Below, piece after piece: positions 25,654-34,447 of a DNA stretch of 64,000 bases; the stretch's first letter is position 1, and each line of letters begins with the position of its first letter. The stretch comes from Pseudarthrobacter sp. C4D7. GTDB taxonomy: Bacteria > Actinomycetota > Actinomycetes > Actinomycetales > Micrococcaceae. The stretch lies in contig NZ_JABFMW010000001.1 in assembly GCF_013359725.1 (NCBI RefSeq), forward strand, positions 186,001 through 250,000, given 5' to 3'. The translations under genes and the position numbers were made by a program. The notes below the pieces were generated by a model. The model saw only the letters and a program-made list of their open reading frames with translations, did not search any database and was not told the origin of the DNA.

Positions 25654-26991
25654 ATGACAACCCTTCCGGTACGGCCGCCCTTGGCACGGAGCAGCGACCG
25701 CGTCATTGCGGGGGTGTGCTCCGGCCTGGCCGTGCATATGGGCTGGCCGGTAAAGAACGTCCGCCTGGGCATGGTCCTTGCGTCCTTCGCGGGTGGTGCG
25801 GGCCTGGTCTTCTATGCGTGGCTCTGGATCATGGTGCCCACGGCGGATGAGGCCGCCCGCCGCACTGCCCGCCGTCCGGCGTCGCCCATTGCCCCAGCGG
25901 TGAGCCAGCCTGCCCCGGCACAGGCTCCCGACGCCGGAAGCCCGGAAGGTGCCGCGCGTGCGGACGCGGACGGTGGCGGCGGCCCTTCCGGCCCGCCCTG
26001 GTTCCGGGTGCAGGGCATGCGGTACGGCAAGGAAATCCTGCTGGGCTGCGGGCTCCTCCTCGTGGCCGGCATCATGGTTGCCCAGCTGCTGGGCGTGGAT
26101 GTGTCCCTCGGAACCCTGATCCCGGCTGCCGCTGTCCTGGGCGGTGCCTCGATCGCGTGGATGCAGCTGGATGAGACCCGGCGCGCAGGGCTGGTGGACA
26201 AGACCAAGGCGGACCAGGCCGGAGGGTGGGGGCGGCTTGCTGCCGGCCTGGCCCTGGTGGTGGCCGGGGTGCTGGTGATGGTCTCCGGTTCGGGTTCCTG
26301 GGAGCAGACCTGGCTTGCGCTGCTCGCGTCCGTGGCCGTCCTGGGCGGCGTGGTGCTGGTCCTGCTGCCCTGGGCCCTGAAGTTCTGGCGTGACCTGGAA
26401 GCGGAGCGCGCCGGCCGGATCCGGGAGACGGAACGTGCCGAGATCGCCGCCCACCTCCATGACTCCGTGTTGCAGACCCTCGCCTTGATCCAGCGGCGGG
26501 CGGGCAACGAGCACGACGTCGTGCGCCTGGCCCGTGCCCAGGAACGGGAGCTGCGTGGCTGGCTGTTCCAGGATCCGGGCCGCGAAAGCGGACAGCTTTC
26601 GGACCGGATCAAGGCCGTTGCCGGCGAAGTGGAGGATCTCCTGGGCCACGCCGTGGAGGTGGTCACGGTGGGTGACGCCGCCATGGACGAGGCACACGAG
26701 GCCCTCGTCCAGGCAAGCCGGGAAGCCATGCTCAACGCCTCCCGCCACGGCGGCGGGACGGTATCGGTCTACCTTGAAGCCTCGGATGGACAGGCCGAGA
26801 TCTTCATCAAGGACAGGGGGCCGGGATTCGAGCTGGGGGACGTTCCAGCGGACCGGCTCGGCGTCCGGGAATCCATCATCGGCAGGATGAAGCGGCACGG
26901 CGGATCGGCCACCATCCTCAGCACCGGCGAGGGCACCGAGGTCCGCCTCAGGGTCCCGGCCGCAGCGGACCACGCGGAAGGAAAATCATGA
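25654..26991 (+). CDS. PspC-headed sensor histidine kinase (445 aa)
   Basis: A sensor kinase with a PspC domain at its N terminus (RVIAGVCSGLAVHMGWPVKNVRLGMV, about residues 17-42). About four further membrane segments follow, then a HisKA_3 domain with the phosphoacceptor H269 in AAHLHDSVLQTLALI. The HATPase_c domain has N box REAMLNASRHGG, G1-like DRGPGFELGD and a terminal GTEVRLRVP. Kinase length and architecture fit actinobacterial LiaS/DesK-type sensors. Its ATG lies 125 bases from the divergent PspC operon. The last four bases overlap the regulator ATG. Confidence 0.92.
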   Translation: MTTLPVRPPLARSSDRVIAGVCSGLAVHMGWPVKNVRLGMVLASFAGGAGLVFYAWLWIMVPTADEAARRTARRPASPIAPAVSQPAPAQAPDAGSPEGAARADADGGGGPSGPPWFRVQGMRYGKEILLGCGLLLVAGIMVAQLLGVDVSLGTLIPAAAVLGGASIAWMQLDETRRAGLVDKTKADQAGGWGRLAAGLALVVAGVLVMVSGSGSWEQTWLALLASVAVLGGVVLVLLPWALKFWRDLEAERAGRIRETERAEIAAHLHDSVLQTLALIQRRAGNEHDVVRLARAQERELRGWLFQDPGRESGQLSDRIKAVAGEVEDLLGHAVEVVTVGDAAMDEAHEALVQASREAMLNASRHGGGTVSVYLEASDGQAEIFIKDRGPGFELGDVPADRLGVRESIIGRMKRHGGSATILSTGEGTEVRLRVPAAADHAEGKS

Positions 26992-27668
26992 ACACAGCCC
27001 AGGGACCAGGTACCCGGCCGGCCAACTCGGCCCGGGTGGTCATCGTGGACGACCACGCCATCTTCCGGTCCGGACTGAAAGCAGACCTTGACGCCAGCAT
27101 CCAGGTGGTGGGGGAAGCGGCCACCGTTGAGCAGGCCATCGCCGTGATCGCCCAACAGCGGCCCGACGTCGTCCTCCTGGATGTGCACCTGCCCGGCGGC
27201 CTGGGCGGCGGGGGACGGGAAGTCATCGCCGGCTCCGCCGCGCTCCTATCCAGCACCCGGTTCCTGGCCCTCAGCGTCTCGGACGCGGCGGAGGACGTGG
27301 TTGCCGTCATCCGGGCCGGGGCGCGCGGCTATGTCACCAAGACCATCTCCGGGGCGGAAATCACCGACGCCGTGTTCCGCGTGGCCGGCGGCGACGCTGT
27401 CTTCTCGCCCCGGCTTGCCGGATTCGTGCTGGACGCGTTCGGCACCGCCCCCGCGGACATCGCCGACGATGAACTGGACAAGCTCTCAGCCCGCGAACTG
27501 GAGGTCATGCGGCTCATCGCCCGCGGCTACAGCTACAAGGAGGTGGCCAAGGAGCTCTTCATCAGCATCAAGACCGTGGAAACCCATGTGTCGGCGGTGC
27601 TGCGGAAGCTCCAGCTTTCCAGCCGCCACGAACTCACCAAGTGGGCGGCTGAACGCCGCCTCCTCTAA
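26988..27668 (+). CDS. LuxR/NarL-family response regulator (LiaR-like)
   Basis: A 226-residue response regulator. The receiver has VVIVDDHAIFRSGL (D21, D22) and the phosphoacceptor D65 in DVVLLDVHLPGG. The C-terminal HTH is LSARELEVMRLIARGYSYKEVAKELFISIKTVETHVSAVLRKLQL. It is coupled to the kinase by an ATGA overlap. By position it should regulate the facing PspC operon. A strong terminator hairpin follows. Confidence 0.93.
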   Translation: MNTAQGPGTRPANSARVVIVDDHAIFRSGLKADLDASIQVVGEAATVEQAIAVIAQQRPDVVLLDVHLPGGLGGGGREVIAGSAALLSSTRFLALSVSDAAEDVVAVIRAGARGYVTKTISGAEITDAVFRVAGGDAVFSPRLAGFVLDAFGTAPADIADDELDKLSARELEVMRLIARGYSYKEVAKELFISIKTVETHVSAVLRKLQLSSRHELTKWAAERRLL

Positions 27669-27676
27669 CCTCGACC

Positions 27677-27803
27677 CCCGCTCACTTTTGGCAGCCATTT
27701 CCCCAACGCCCCATCACCTTTGGCAGCTTAAATCCAAACGCCCGCTCACTTTCTCCAAGAAGGTGAGCGGGCGTTTGGTTTTTCCCTGCGAAAAGTGAGC
27801 GGG
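27677..27803. repeat. Nested inverted repeats (GAGCGGGCG family)
   Basis: An outer perfect pair, 27677-27689 with 27791-27803 (13 bp), encloses an inner 16-bp hairpin of the same sequence family. CACTTTTGGCAGC (27683-27695) also recurs nearly exactly at 27715-27727. The block fills the space between the convergent regulator and aspC genes. Confidence 0.75.
27734..27783. terminator. Intrinsic terminator between response regulator and aspC
   Basis: Arms 27734-27749 and 27763-27778 pair perfectly over 16 bp and are followed by five Ts on the plus strand. It terminates the kinase/regulator transcript. Read from the other strand it could also serve aspC. Confidence 0.85.
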
Positions 27804-27807
27804 CGTC

Positions 27808-29025
27808 TTACTGGGCCTTGCCCAGAAAGTCCTGCAGCCGCTGCACGCCCGTGGCGAGATCCTCGTCGCCCAAGGCGTAGGAGAGGCGGAGGAAACCGGA
27901 GGGGCCGAAGGCTTCGCCCGGAACCACTGCCACTTCAACCTCGTCGAGGATCAGCGAGGCCAGCTCTGCGGAGGTCTGGGGCGTGGCCGTGCCGGACGCG
28001 GTGGGGAACTCCTTGCCCAGCAGCGCACGGACGTCCGCGTACACGTAGAAGGCGCCCTTCGGCGTCGGGCATTCCACGCCCTCAATGGCGTTCAACCCCG
28101 CGACGATGGCCTTGCGGCGGCGGTCGAAGGCGACCTTCATCTCGTCAACAGCGGTGAGGGGACCGGATACGGCGGCAAGGGCAGCGATCTGCATGATGTT
28201 GGACACGTTGGACGTGGCGTGGGACTGCAGGTTGGTGGCCGCCTTGATGACATCCGCCGGGCCGATCATCCAGCCCACCCGCCAGCCGGTCATGGCGTAG
28301 GTCTTGGCCACGCCGTTGAGGATGACCACCTTGTCGCCCAGTTCAGGTGCAACGGTGGCAATGGAGGTGAACGGGACGCCGTCATAGGTCAGGTGCTCGT
28401 AGATTTCGTCCGTGACCACCCACAGCCCCTTGGATGCTGCCCACTTGCCGATCTCCGCAACCTGCTCTGGGGAGTACACGGCGCCGGTGGGGTTCGACGG
28501 CGAGACGAACAGCAGGATCTTGGTGCGGTCCGTCAGGGCTGCTTCGAGCTGCTCCACAGTCACCAGGTAATCCTGTTCGGGCCCGGCGAAGACTTCCACG
28601 GGGACCCCGCCCGCCAGCCGGATGGCCTCCGGGTAGGTGGTCCAGAACGGGGCGGGGACAAGGACTTCGTCGCCCGGATCCACCAGGGTGGCAAAGGTGT
28701 TGTAGACGGCCTGCTTGCCGCCGTTGGTGACCAGTACCTGCGAGGGGTCCACCGTGTAGCCGGAGTCGCGCAGGGTCTTCTCCGCGATGGCCTTCTTCAG
28801 TTCGGGCAGCCCGCCGGCGGGGGAGTAGCGGTGGTACTTCGGCTGGCCCGCGGCCTCGATGGCCGCCTGGACAATGTAGTCCGGGGTGGGGAAATCCGGC
28901 TCGCCCGCACCGAAACCAATAACCGGCCGGCCAGCTGCCTTCAGCGCCTTGGCCTTGGCGTCGACGGCCAGGGTTGCGGATTCGGCAATTGCGGAAATGC
29001 GTTGGGAAACGCGGGCGGAAGACAT
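27808..29025 (-). CDS. aspC: Aspartate aminotransferase (class I/II, PLP-dependent)
   Basis: A 405-residue fold-type I aminotransferase. [17 protein letters not shown] (about residues 35-51) is the substrate-binding loop, and [15 protein letters not shown] and the PLP-binding lysine in [19 protein letters not shown] are present, with LRLSYAL near the C terminus for the carboxylate-binding Arg. The overall pattern is that of aspartate/prephenate aminotransferase of the Thermus/actinobacterial type, linking oxaloacetate to aspartate, upstream of Asd. There is no strong ribosome-binding site. It is divergent from the tRNA-Trp/secE unit. Confidence 0.92.
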   Translation of the reverse strand: MSSARVSQRISAIAESATLAVDAKAKALKAAGRPVIGFGAGEPDFPTPDYIVQAAIEAAGQPKYHRYSPAGGLPELKKAIAEKTLRDSGYTVDPSQVLVTNGGKQAVYNTFATLVDPGDEVLVPAPFWTTYPEAIRLAGGVPVEVFAGPEQDYLVTVEQLEAALTDRTKILLFVSPSNPTGAVYSPEQVAEIGKWAASKGLWVVTDEIYEHLTYDGVPFTSIATVAPELGDKVVILNGVAKTYAMTGWRVGWMIGPADVIKAATNLQSHATSNVSNIMQIAALAAVSGPLTAVDEMKVAFDRRRKAIVAGLNAIEGVECPTPKGAFYVYADVRALLGKEFPTASGTATPQTSAELASLILDEVEVAVVPGEAFGPSGFLRLSYALGDEDLATGVQRLQDFLGKAQ

Positions 29026-29187
29026 TGGCAGGTCCGTTCTTCGCTTGCAGCCCGGAGGCTGGAATGTGGGATTCGACGAGTTCTACTCTATGCTGTTCAC
29101 CGGACCCTCCGGGGTGCCGGTTCTGATTTATGACTGCTCAGTGCAGCACGTGTCGAACCGGACTTTGGATGGGCCGGAACGGGCTGG

Positions 29188-29217
29188 TTTTACCTACGCG
29201 AAGTTCTTGCGTAGACT
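29188..29217 (+). promoter_or_regulatory. Candidate promoter of tRNA-Trp/secE/nusG
   Basis: TAGACT at 29212-29217 is a -10 candidate; a weak TTTTAC 18 bases upstream may be the -35. The TAGACT hexamer recurs before rpsL, tuf and secY. Confidence 0.4.
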
Positions 29218-29302
29218 GGTTCACCGGTGTTGAAACACAGATGATGGCGTGCGCCCCAGCTCCAGCTGGTGGTTGGTCATCACAGAGTGGGATTCACTCC
29301 AT

Positions 29303-29375
29303 AGGGTAGTGGCGCAATTGGTAGCGCAGCGGTCTCCAAAACCGCAGGTTGCAGGTTCGAGTCCTGTCTGCCCTG
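29303..29375 (+). tRNA. trpT: tRNA-Trp (anticodon CCA)
   Basis: A 73-base cloverleaf. The acceptor stem AGGGTAG pairs with CTGCCCT, with one G-U. The anticodon stem GCGGT/ACCGC encloses loop CTCCAAA with anticodon CCA at 29336-29338, and the T arm contains GGTTCGAGTCC. No CCA is encoded at the 3' end. Its location directly ahead of secE-nusG is the usual actinobacterial arrangement. Confidence 0.97.
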
Positions 29376-29381
29376 CGCAAG

Positions 29382-29407
29382 CTGCTCCGGGCGAAAGCCC
29401 GGAGCAG
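29382..29407 (+). promoter_or_regulatory. GAAA-tetraloop hairpin between tRNA-Trp and secE
   Basis: Perfect 11-bp stem (29382-29392 with 29397-29407) closed by a GAAA loop, with a further TGCGC/GCGCA pairing outside. No T-run follows. It is more likely an RNA-processing or stability element separating the tRNA from the secE message than a full terminator. Confidence 0.65.
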
Positions 29408-29457
29408 GCGCAGCAACCATGGTTCTGATCAGGGCCGGGTAATCCACCATTGCAAAG

Positions 29458-29742
29458 ATGAGCGAGGACCAGGTGACCGAAACAGCTGCCAGCAGCTCCA
29501 AGGGCCGCCCAGCTAAGAAGGAAGCCAAGGCAAACTTCTTCGCCCGTGTTGCACTCTTTGTCCGCCAGATCATCGGCGAACTGAAGAAGGTTGTTGCCCC
29601 CACCCGCAAGGAACTGATCAACTACACGCTCGTGGTGCTGGTGTTCGTGACCATCATGATGGTCATCGTCAGCCTGCTGGACATCGGTTTTGGAACCGCT
29701 GTCAGCTGGATCTTCGGCGGCACCGGCCCCAAGGACAGCTAA
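29458..29742 (+). CDS. secE: Preprotein translocase subunit SecE
   Basis: A 94-residue SecE with one transmembrane helix, the short Gram-positive form. The conserved cytoplasmic amphipathic segment reads FVRQIIGELKKVVAPTRKELINYT (about residues 34-57), followed by the membrane helix VVLVFVTIMMVIVSLLDIGFG. The N terminus is a Lys/Ala-rich extension. It works with SecY, which begins near the end of this window. The position before nusG is classical. Confidence 0.95.
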   Translation: MSEDQVTETAASSSKGRPAKKEAKANFFARVALFVRQIIGELKKVVAPTRKELINYTLVVLVFVTIMMVIVSLLDIGFGTAVSWIFGGTGPKDS

Positions 29743-29856
29743 GGCTGAACGGTCCGCAGGCCGCGTGTTTCACCCGGGGAACCGGGACGAAGCGCCGGCG
29801 TGCGGAATTGAGCCATTTAAATAGGCATGTTAGGCAATGAGGAAGCAGGAGACCAA

Positions 29857-30681
29857 GTGTCTGAGCAGGAGCTCGAGGTAACCGAGACTGGGCTGGAAGA
29901 AACCCCGGACATCGCGGCAGAAGCCGGTGAAGAGTCCGAGGCCGAGTCCTCCATGCCCGAATCCGACGACGCCGCCTCCGACGCAGCAATTGCTGACGCT
30001 GACGAAGCCGCGGAATCGGACGTTGACGGTGAAGACGAACCCGCTGACGCCCTAGCCGCCGCTGCAGCCACCGCTGCCGCTGATCCCGCCGAGGAGTTCA
30101 AGGCCAAGCTGCGCCGCCAGGAAGGTGACTGGTACGTCATCCACTCCTACGCCGGTTATGAAAACCGCGTGAAGGCCAACCTTGAAACCCGCATCCAGAC
30201 CCTGGACATGGAAGATTACATTTTCGAAATCCAGGTGCCCATGGAAGAAGTCGTGGAAATCAAGAATGCGCAGCGCAAGGTGATCAACCGCGTCCGCATC
30301 CCCGGCTACGTCCTGGTCCGCATGGACCTGACTGACGCTTCCTGGGGCGCCGTCCGCCACACCCCCGGCGTTACCGGCTTCGTGGGCAACGCCCATAACC
30401 CGGTCCCGCTGCGCCTCGACGAGGTCTTCTCCATGCTCGCCCCTGTCTTCGAGGAAGAGCAGGCCGAGAAGGGCAAGCCGGTCAACAAGCAGAACCAGGT
30501 TCCCGTGGCCGTCGACTTCGAGGTCGGCGAATCCGTCATCGTCAAGGAAGGTCCGTTCGAGACCCTTCCCGCCACGATTTCGGAGATCAAGCCCGAGTCC
30601 CAGACCCTCGTGGTGCTGGTCTCCATCTTCGAGCGCGAAACGCCGGTCACCCTGGCGTTCAACCAGGTCACCAAGATCTGA
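29857..30681 (+). CDS. nusG: Transcription termination/antitermination factor NusG
   Basis: NusG binds RNA polymerase and couples it with Rho or ribosomes. After an unusually long acidic N-terminal extension (about 85 residues, rich in Glu, Asp and Ala), the NGN domain begins at [22 protein letters not shown]. It contains [15 protein letters not shown] and [10 protein letters not shown], and a C-terminal KOW domain follows ([24 protein letters not shown]). The GTG at 29857 is preferred because an AGGAG site precedes it; an in-frame ATG at 29827 is possible. Extensions of this kind are usual in actinobacterial NusG. Confidence 0.93.
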   Translation: MSEQELEVTETGLEETPDIAAEAGEESEAESSMPESDDAASDAAIADADEAAESDVDGEDEPADALAAAAATAAADPAEEFKAKLRRQEGDWYVIHSYAGYENRVKANLETRIQTLDMEDYIFEIQVPMEEVVEIKNAQRKVINRVRIPGYVLVRMDLTDASWGAVRHTPGVTGFVGNAHNPVPLRLDEVFSMLAPVFEEEQAEKGKPVNKQNQVPVAVDFEVGESVIVKEGPFETLPATISEIKPESQTLVVLVSIFERETPVTLAFNQVTKI

Positions 30682-30698
30682 GAATCCTAGAATTCGTC

Positions 30699-30753
30699 CC
30701 GGCGCCGCCCGCTTAGTGGCGCCGGAACGGCCGGCCGCCTTGCCATGGCGGCC
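30699..30753 (+). promoter_or_regulatory. Two tandem stem-loops in the nusG-rplK gap
   Basis: Arms 30699-30706/30718-30725 (8 bp) and 30733-30739/30747-30753 (7 bp, followed by AAAAA) form two consecutive hairpins ahead of the rplK start. They may be a leader for L11-L1 expression, but I recognise no known riboswitch. Confidence 0.45.
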
Positions 30754-30809
30754 AAAAACCTGAGGCACGCTCCTGTGTCCCAGGACGTTATTGAGAGAAG
30801 GACCCTACA

Positions 30810-31241
30810 TTGGCTCCCAAGAAGAAGGTCACCGGCCTCATCAAGCTGCAGATCCAGGCAGGTGCCGCCAACCCGGCCCCGCCGATCGGTCCTGCGCTTG
30901 GCCAGCACGGTGTCAACATCATGGAATTCTGCAAGGCGTACAACGCTGCAACGGAAGCCCAGCGCGGAAACGTCATCCCCGTGGAAATCACGGTCTACGA
31001 GGACCGTTCCTTCACGTTCATCACCAAGACCCCGCCGGCTGCAGAGCTCATCAAGAAGGCTGCAGGCGTTGCCAAGGGTTCGTCCACCCCGCACACCGTC
31101 AAGGTTGCCAAGCTGACCCAGGCCCAGGTCAACGAGATCGCCTCCACCAAGATGGAAGACCTCAACGCCACCAGCCTCGAAGGCGCAGCGAAGATCATCG
31201 CCGGCACCGCCCGCTCCATGGGCATCACCGTCGAGGGCTAA
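30810..31241 (+). CDS. rplK: 50S ribosomal protein L11
   Basis: Binds the GTPase-associated region of 23S rRNA. The sequence is a typical L11: [36 protein letters not shown] at the N-terminal domain, then the C-terminal rRNA-binding domain with [14 protein letters not shown]. The start is TTG with AGAGAAGGA upstream. At 143 residues it is full length. Confidence 0.97.
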
Positions 31242-31418
31242 CAGTCCTGACCGCAGCCCAGCGTCGGGCACGTGACGACGACGGGCAGCATCGCCGGGAT
31301 ACCGGCACCAAAAAATTGAAATGTTGGTCATCCGGGGCGGATAACGATCCGGATCACCGACTGTGGCAGGGCCCAGCGCGGTCCGCAGACCACAACTGCA
31401 CAAGGAGAAATAAGCAGC

Positions 31419-32126
31419 ATGGCAAAGCGCAGCAAAGCATATGAGGCAGCAGCCGCCAAGATCGACGCGGAGAAGCACTACGCACCGTTCGAGGCAGTAA
31501 CGCTGGCCAAGGACAGCAACCCTTCCAAGTTCGACGCCACCGTTGAGGTCGCTTTCCGCCTCGGCGTCGATCCCCGCAAGGCTGACCAGATGGTCCGCGG
31601 CACCGTCAACCTGCCCCACGGCACCGGTAAGACGGCCCGCGTCCTGGTGTTCGCCACGGGTGACAAGGCTGAGGCCGCAATCGCAGCCGGCGCCGACTTC
31701 GTTGGCTCCGACGACCTGATCGAAAAGATCGCCGGCGGCTGGACCGACTTCGACGCCGCCGTTGCCACCCCTGACCTCATGGGCAAGGTTGGCCGCCTCG
31801 GTAAGGTCCTGGGTCCGCGTAACCTGATGCCGAACCCGAAGACGGGCACCGTGACCCCCGACGTCACCAAGGCCGTCAACGACATCAAGGGTGGAAAGAT
31901 CGACTTCCGCGTCGACAAGCACTCCAACCTGCACTTCATCATCGGCAAGGTCTCCTTCGACGCCATCAAGCTGGCCGAGAACTACGCGGCAGCACTGGAA
32001 GAGGTTCTTCGCCTCAAGCCGTCCGCTGCAAAGGGCCGCTACATCCAGAAGGCAACCGTCGCCACCACGTTCGGCCCGGGCATCTCCGTGGACCCCAACG
32101 TCACCAAGGTGCTCACCGAGGCATAG
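31419..32126 (+). CDS. rplA: 50S ribosomal protein L1
   Basis: L1 forms the L1 stalk and in many bacteria autoregulates rplKA. The signatures [29 protein letters not shown] and [22 protein letters not shown] are present, and the 235-residue length is normal. An AAGGAGAAAT site precedes the ATG. A 177-base gap separates it from rplK with no gene inside. Confidence 0.97.
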   Translation: MAKRSKAYEAAAAKIDAEKHYAPFEAVTLAKDSNPSKFDATVEVAFRLGVDPRKADQMVRGTVNLPHGTGKTARVLVFATGDKAEAAIAAGADFVGSDDLIEKIAGGWTDFDAAVATPDLMGKVGRLGKVLGPRNLMPNPKTGTVTPDVTKAVNDIKGGKIDFRVDKHSNLHFIIGKVSFDAIKLAENYAAALEEVLRLKPSAAKGRYIQKATVATTFGPGISVDPNVTKVLTEA

Positions 32127-32170
32127 TCCCGCAGTGAAGTTCCTGCTCCCGGATTGATTCCGGAGCAACC

Positions 32171-32213
32171 GAAGACCGTCCTGGCGCGTAAGCACCGGGG
32201 CGGTCTTCTTTTT
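32171..32213 (+). terminator. Intrinsic terminator after rplA
   Basis: GAAGACCG (32171-32178) pairs with CGGTCTTC (32201-32208), followed by a T-run. It ends the secE/nusG/rplKA transcript. Confidence 0.85.
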
Positions 32214-32377
32214 GCCTGCTTCGCTGTGTTGGATCCGGGCGAAATGGCTGCGGGCCCGGGCGGCCGTGACATGGAATGCGGGCGGAATCCAGCATATGCT
32301 GGCGATAAATACCGCCCTTGGATTCAGGCCCGCCGGCCATGAAGGTGAGGGGCAGAAACGGCTGGGATGATGCCCGA

Positions 32378-33493
32378 ATGGCAATAGACGTAAAGATCGA
32401 GCAGCTGTATATCCCCGATTCACTGGATGCCCCCGAGGCAGCGGACTTCCTCGCAGCCGTGGAAGTTGGCCGCAAGGTCCGCATGCAGACGTGGGGCAGC
32501 GACGACCTCGCCTATGGCCCGGAAGAGAAGCTGCTGGAATTTTCCGACCCTTACGAACGCCAACTGATCCTCGTTGCCAAAATTGACGGTGCCATCGTCG
32601 GGACGGTTGATATCGCACTGCCCCTGACCGACCACCTTGACCTCGCCGAGCTCACGCTGGACATCCTGCCTGAGTTCCAGCGTCAGGGAGTGGGGCGCCG
32701 CCTGCTGGAGGCCGCGGAACAGCTGGCCCGGGGTGAGGGCCGGACCATGATCCTGGTGGACACCAACCACCCCGGAGCATCGCTGCATGAGTTTGAACGG
32801 GCACTGGTTCCAGGCTCCGGGCAGGGGTTCGTGCCCTTGGAGAGCCGCGAAGTGGAGTTCGCCCAGAAGACCGGGTACACGCTGCAGCACATTGAGCAGT
32901 TCAGCTCCTGCCTCCTGCCGTTGGACACCAGGCTGGTGGCCGACCTGCAGGCTGAAGCCGAGGAAGCCAACAGCGGCCGCTACCGGCTGCACCACTGGAC
33001 GGACCGCTGCCCCGACCGCTGGCTGGAAGCCGTGGCCGCGCTGGAGAACCAGGCCGGCGCCGACGTCGATCCGTCCCTGGATGCGCCGATCGAACAGGAC
33101 ATGGTATTCGACGGCGGCATCCTGCGTGAGGCGGAGGAGGTTGCCATCGCGCAGGGACGGAGGACCGTGGTCACCGCCGTCGAGTACATCGCCGCCGGGA
33201 CGCTGGTGGGCCTGACCACCATCACCGTGCTGGCGCACCGTACGGACGTGGTGTTCCAGGACGACACCCTGGTCCTGCAGGAGCACCGGGGCAACAAGCT
33301 CGGGCTTTTGATTAAGCTGGCGAACATGGAACGGCTCAGCGAACAGTTCCCGGATGCGCGCATCATCTACACCTGGAACGCGCCGGAAAACCGGTACCTC
33401 CTTACGGTCAACAAGCAGCTGGGATTCCAGACGGCGGGGGTGACGGGCATCTGGCAGAAGGAACTGCCCACGCTGCACACCAGCATCAGCTGA
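32378..33493 (+). CDS. Double-domain GNAT N-acetyltransferase (371 aa)
   Basis: Two GNAT-like halves. The first has the acetyl-CoA loop LDILPEFQRQGVGRRLLEAAEQLA (about residues 102-125). The second contains a weaker RTDVVFQDDTLVLQEHRGNKLGLLIKLAN segment and WNAPENRYLLTVNKQLGFQ at its end, as in MshD-like tandem GNATs. Substrate unknown. The ATG at 32378 is preferred because upstream in-frame codons to 32318 are not GNAT-like. It is inserted between rplA and the L10 leader, separated from rplA by a terminator. Confidence 0.82.
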   Translation: MAIDVKIEQLYIPDSLDAPEAADFLAAVEVGRKVRMQTWGSDDLAYGPEEKLLEFSDPYERQLILVAKIDGAIVGTVDIALPLTDHLDLAELTLDILPEFQRQGVGRRLLEAAEQLARGEGRTMILVDTNHPGASLHEFERALVPGSGQGFVPLESREVEFAQKTGYTLQHIEQFSSCLLPLDTRLVADLQAEAEEANSGRYRLHHWTDRCPDRWLEAVAALENQAGADVDPSLDAPIEQDMVFDGGILREAEEVAIAQGRRTVVTAVEYIAAGTLVGLTTITVLAHRTDVVFQDDTLVLQEHRGNKLGLLIKLANMERLSEQFPDARIIYTWNAPENRYLLTVNKQLGFQTAGVTGIWQKELPTLHTSIS

Positions 33494-33530
33494 GCGCCGA
33501 TTTGGTGGACGGGTGACGCCTCGCGTAAGC

Positions 33531-33728
33531 TTGGAGGACCAAAGACCGTCGGTTGTTGGAAATCCACTCTCCTGAACATGGCTCAACTCTGTAGTTGTGC
33601 GCTGGGGACCACAGTGGCTTTCCGGACGAAGGACCCTCAACGCAGGGCGGCCGGCGCAGGTGAACGAAGCAACGCTCCATGGACAACCATGTTGAGCCAA
33701 GCCCCGTGCATCTGCGCGGGGCGTTTTT
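33531..33728 (+). ncRNA. Ribosomal L10 leader
   Basis: The 295-base gap before rplJ holds a structured region starting around AAAGACCGTCGG and ending in a strong terminator-like hairpin. In bacteria such a leader binds L10 or L10(L12)4 and represses rplJL. The identification rests on position and on structure judged by eye; boundaries are approximate. Confidence 0.6.
33701..33728 (+). terminator. Attenuator/terminator hairpin upstream of rplJ
   Basis: GCCCCG (33701-33706) pairs with CGGGGC (33717-33722), extended by three inner pairs, followed by GTTTTT. It lies inside the L10 leader and could attenuate rplJL or end the GNAT transcript. Confidence 0.75.
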
Positions 33729-33788
33729 AGTTTTAGCTCTCTTGAGCGGGGACCGTCGAATACCGGCACTATCCCCGGAAGGAGGGTT

Positions 33789-34370
33789 ATGGCAACGCCT
33801 ACCAAGGTTTCAGCAGTAGCTGAGATCACTAACGATTTCAAGGAATCGAACGCCGCTGTCCTGACCGAATACCGCGGGCTCACCGTTGCACAGCTCAAGC
33901 AGCTGCGTGTTTCTCTCGGCCAGGACACCAAGTTCGCGGTCGTCAAGAACACCCTGACCGCCATTGCAGCCAAGGAAGCCGGCGTCGAAGCATTCGACGG
34001 CCAGCTTGCCGGCCCCACTGCAATCGCGTTCATCAAGGGTGACGCAGTTGCCGCTGCCAAGAGCCTGACGGATTTTGCCAAGGCCAACAAGCAGCTGGTC
34101 ATCAAGACCGGCTACTTCGAGGGCAAGGCGCTGGACGCCACCGAGGTCGCCGCACTGGCTGCCCTCGAGTCCCGTGAGCTGCAGCTCGCCAAGGTTGCAG
34201 GCGTCCTCAAGGCACCTGCCGCCGCAGCCGCACGCATCATCGACGCACTGCGCCTCAAGCTTGAAGAAGAGAACGGTGCACCGGCAGCTGCCGAAGCGCC
34301 CGCCGCTGAAGAAGCCCCTGCCGCTGAAGCTGAAGCTGCCGCTGAAGCTCCCGCTGCCGAAGAGAACTAA
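33789..34370 (+). CDS. rplJ: 50S ribosomal protein L10
   Basis: Stalk base protein that anchors L7/L12 dimers. The N-terminal rRNA-binding domain reads [22 protein letters not shown] and [18 protein letters not shown]; the L12-binding helix ends [15 protein letters not shown]. It carries a C-terminal Ala/Glu/Pro-rich tail of about 30 residues, making 193 residues in all. The start has a GGAAGGAGGG site. Confidence 0.97.
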   Translation: MATPTKVSAVAEITNDFKESNAAVLTEYRGLTVAQLKQLRVSLGQDTKFAVVKNTLTAIAAKEAGVEAFDGQLAGPTAIAFIKGDAVAAAKSLTDFAKANKQLVIKTGYFEGKALDATEVAALAALESRELQLAKVAGVLKAPAAAAARIIDALRLKLEEENGAPAAAEAPAAEEAPAAEAEAAAEAPAAEEN

Positions 34371-34447
34371 TTCTCTTTACCCCACCAGACTCCGGTGTCA
34401 TTCCGGCCACGCGCCGTTGGGACACCACAACAGGAAGGACGCCTACC

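Noticed and set aside
31242..31418. Small gene between rplK and rplA
   Set aside because: No frame with a ribosome-binding site or conserved composition; it is treated as intercistronic sequence.
30687..32618. 643-codon minus-strand frame opposite rplK and rplA
   Set aside because: Lies opposite two certain ribosomal genes, crosses their terminator and has no recognisable domain.
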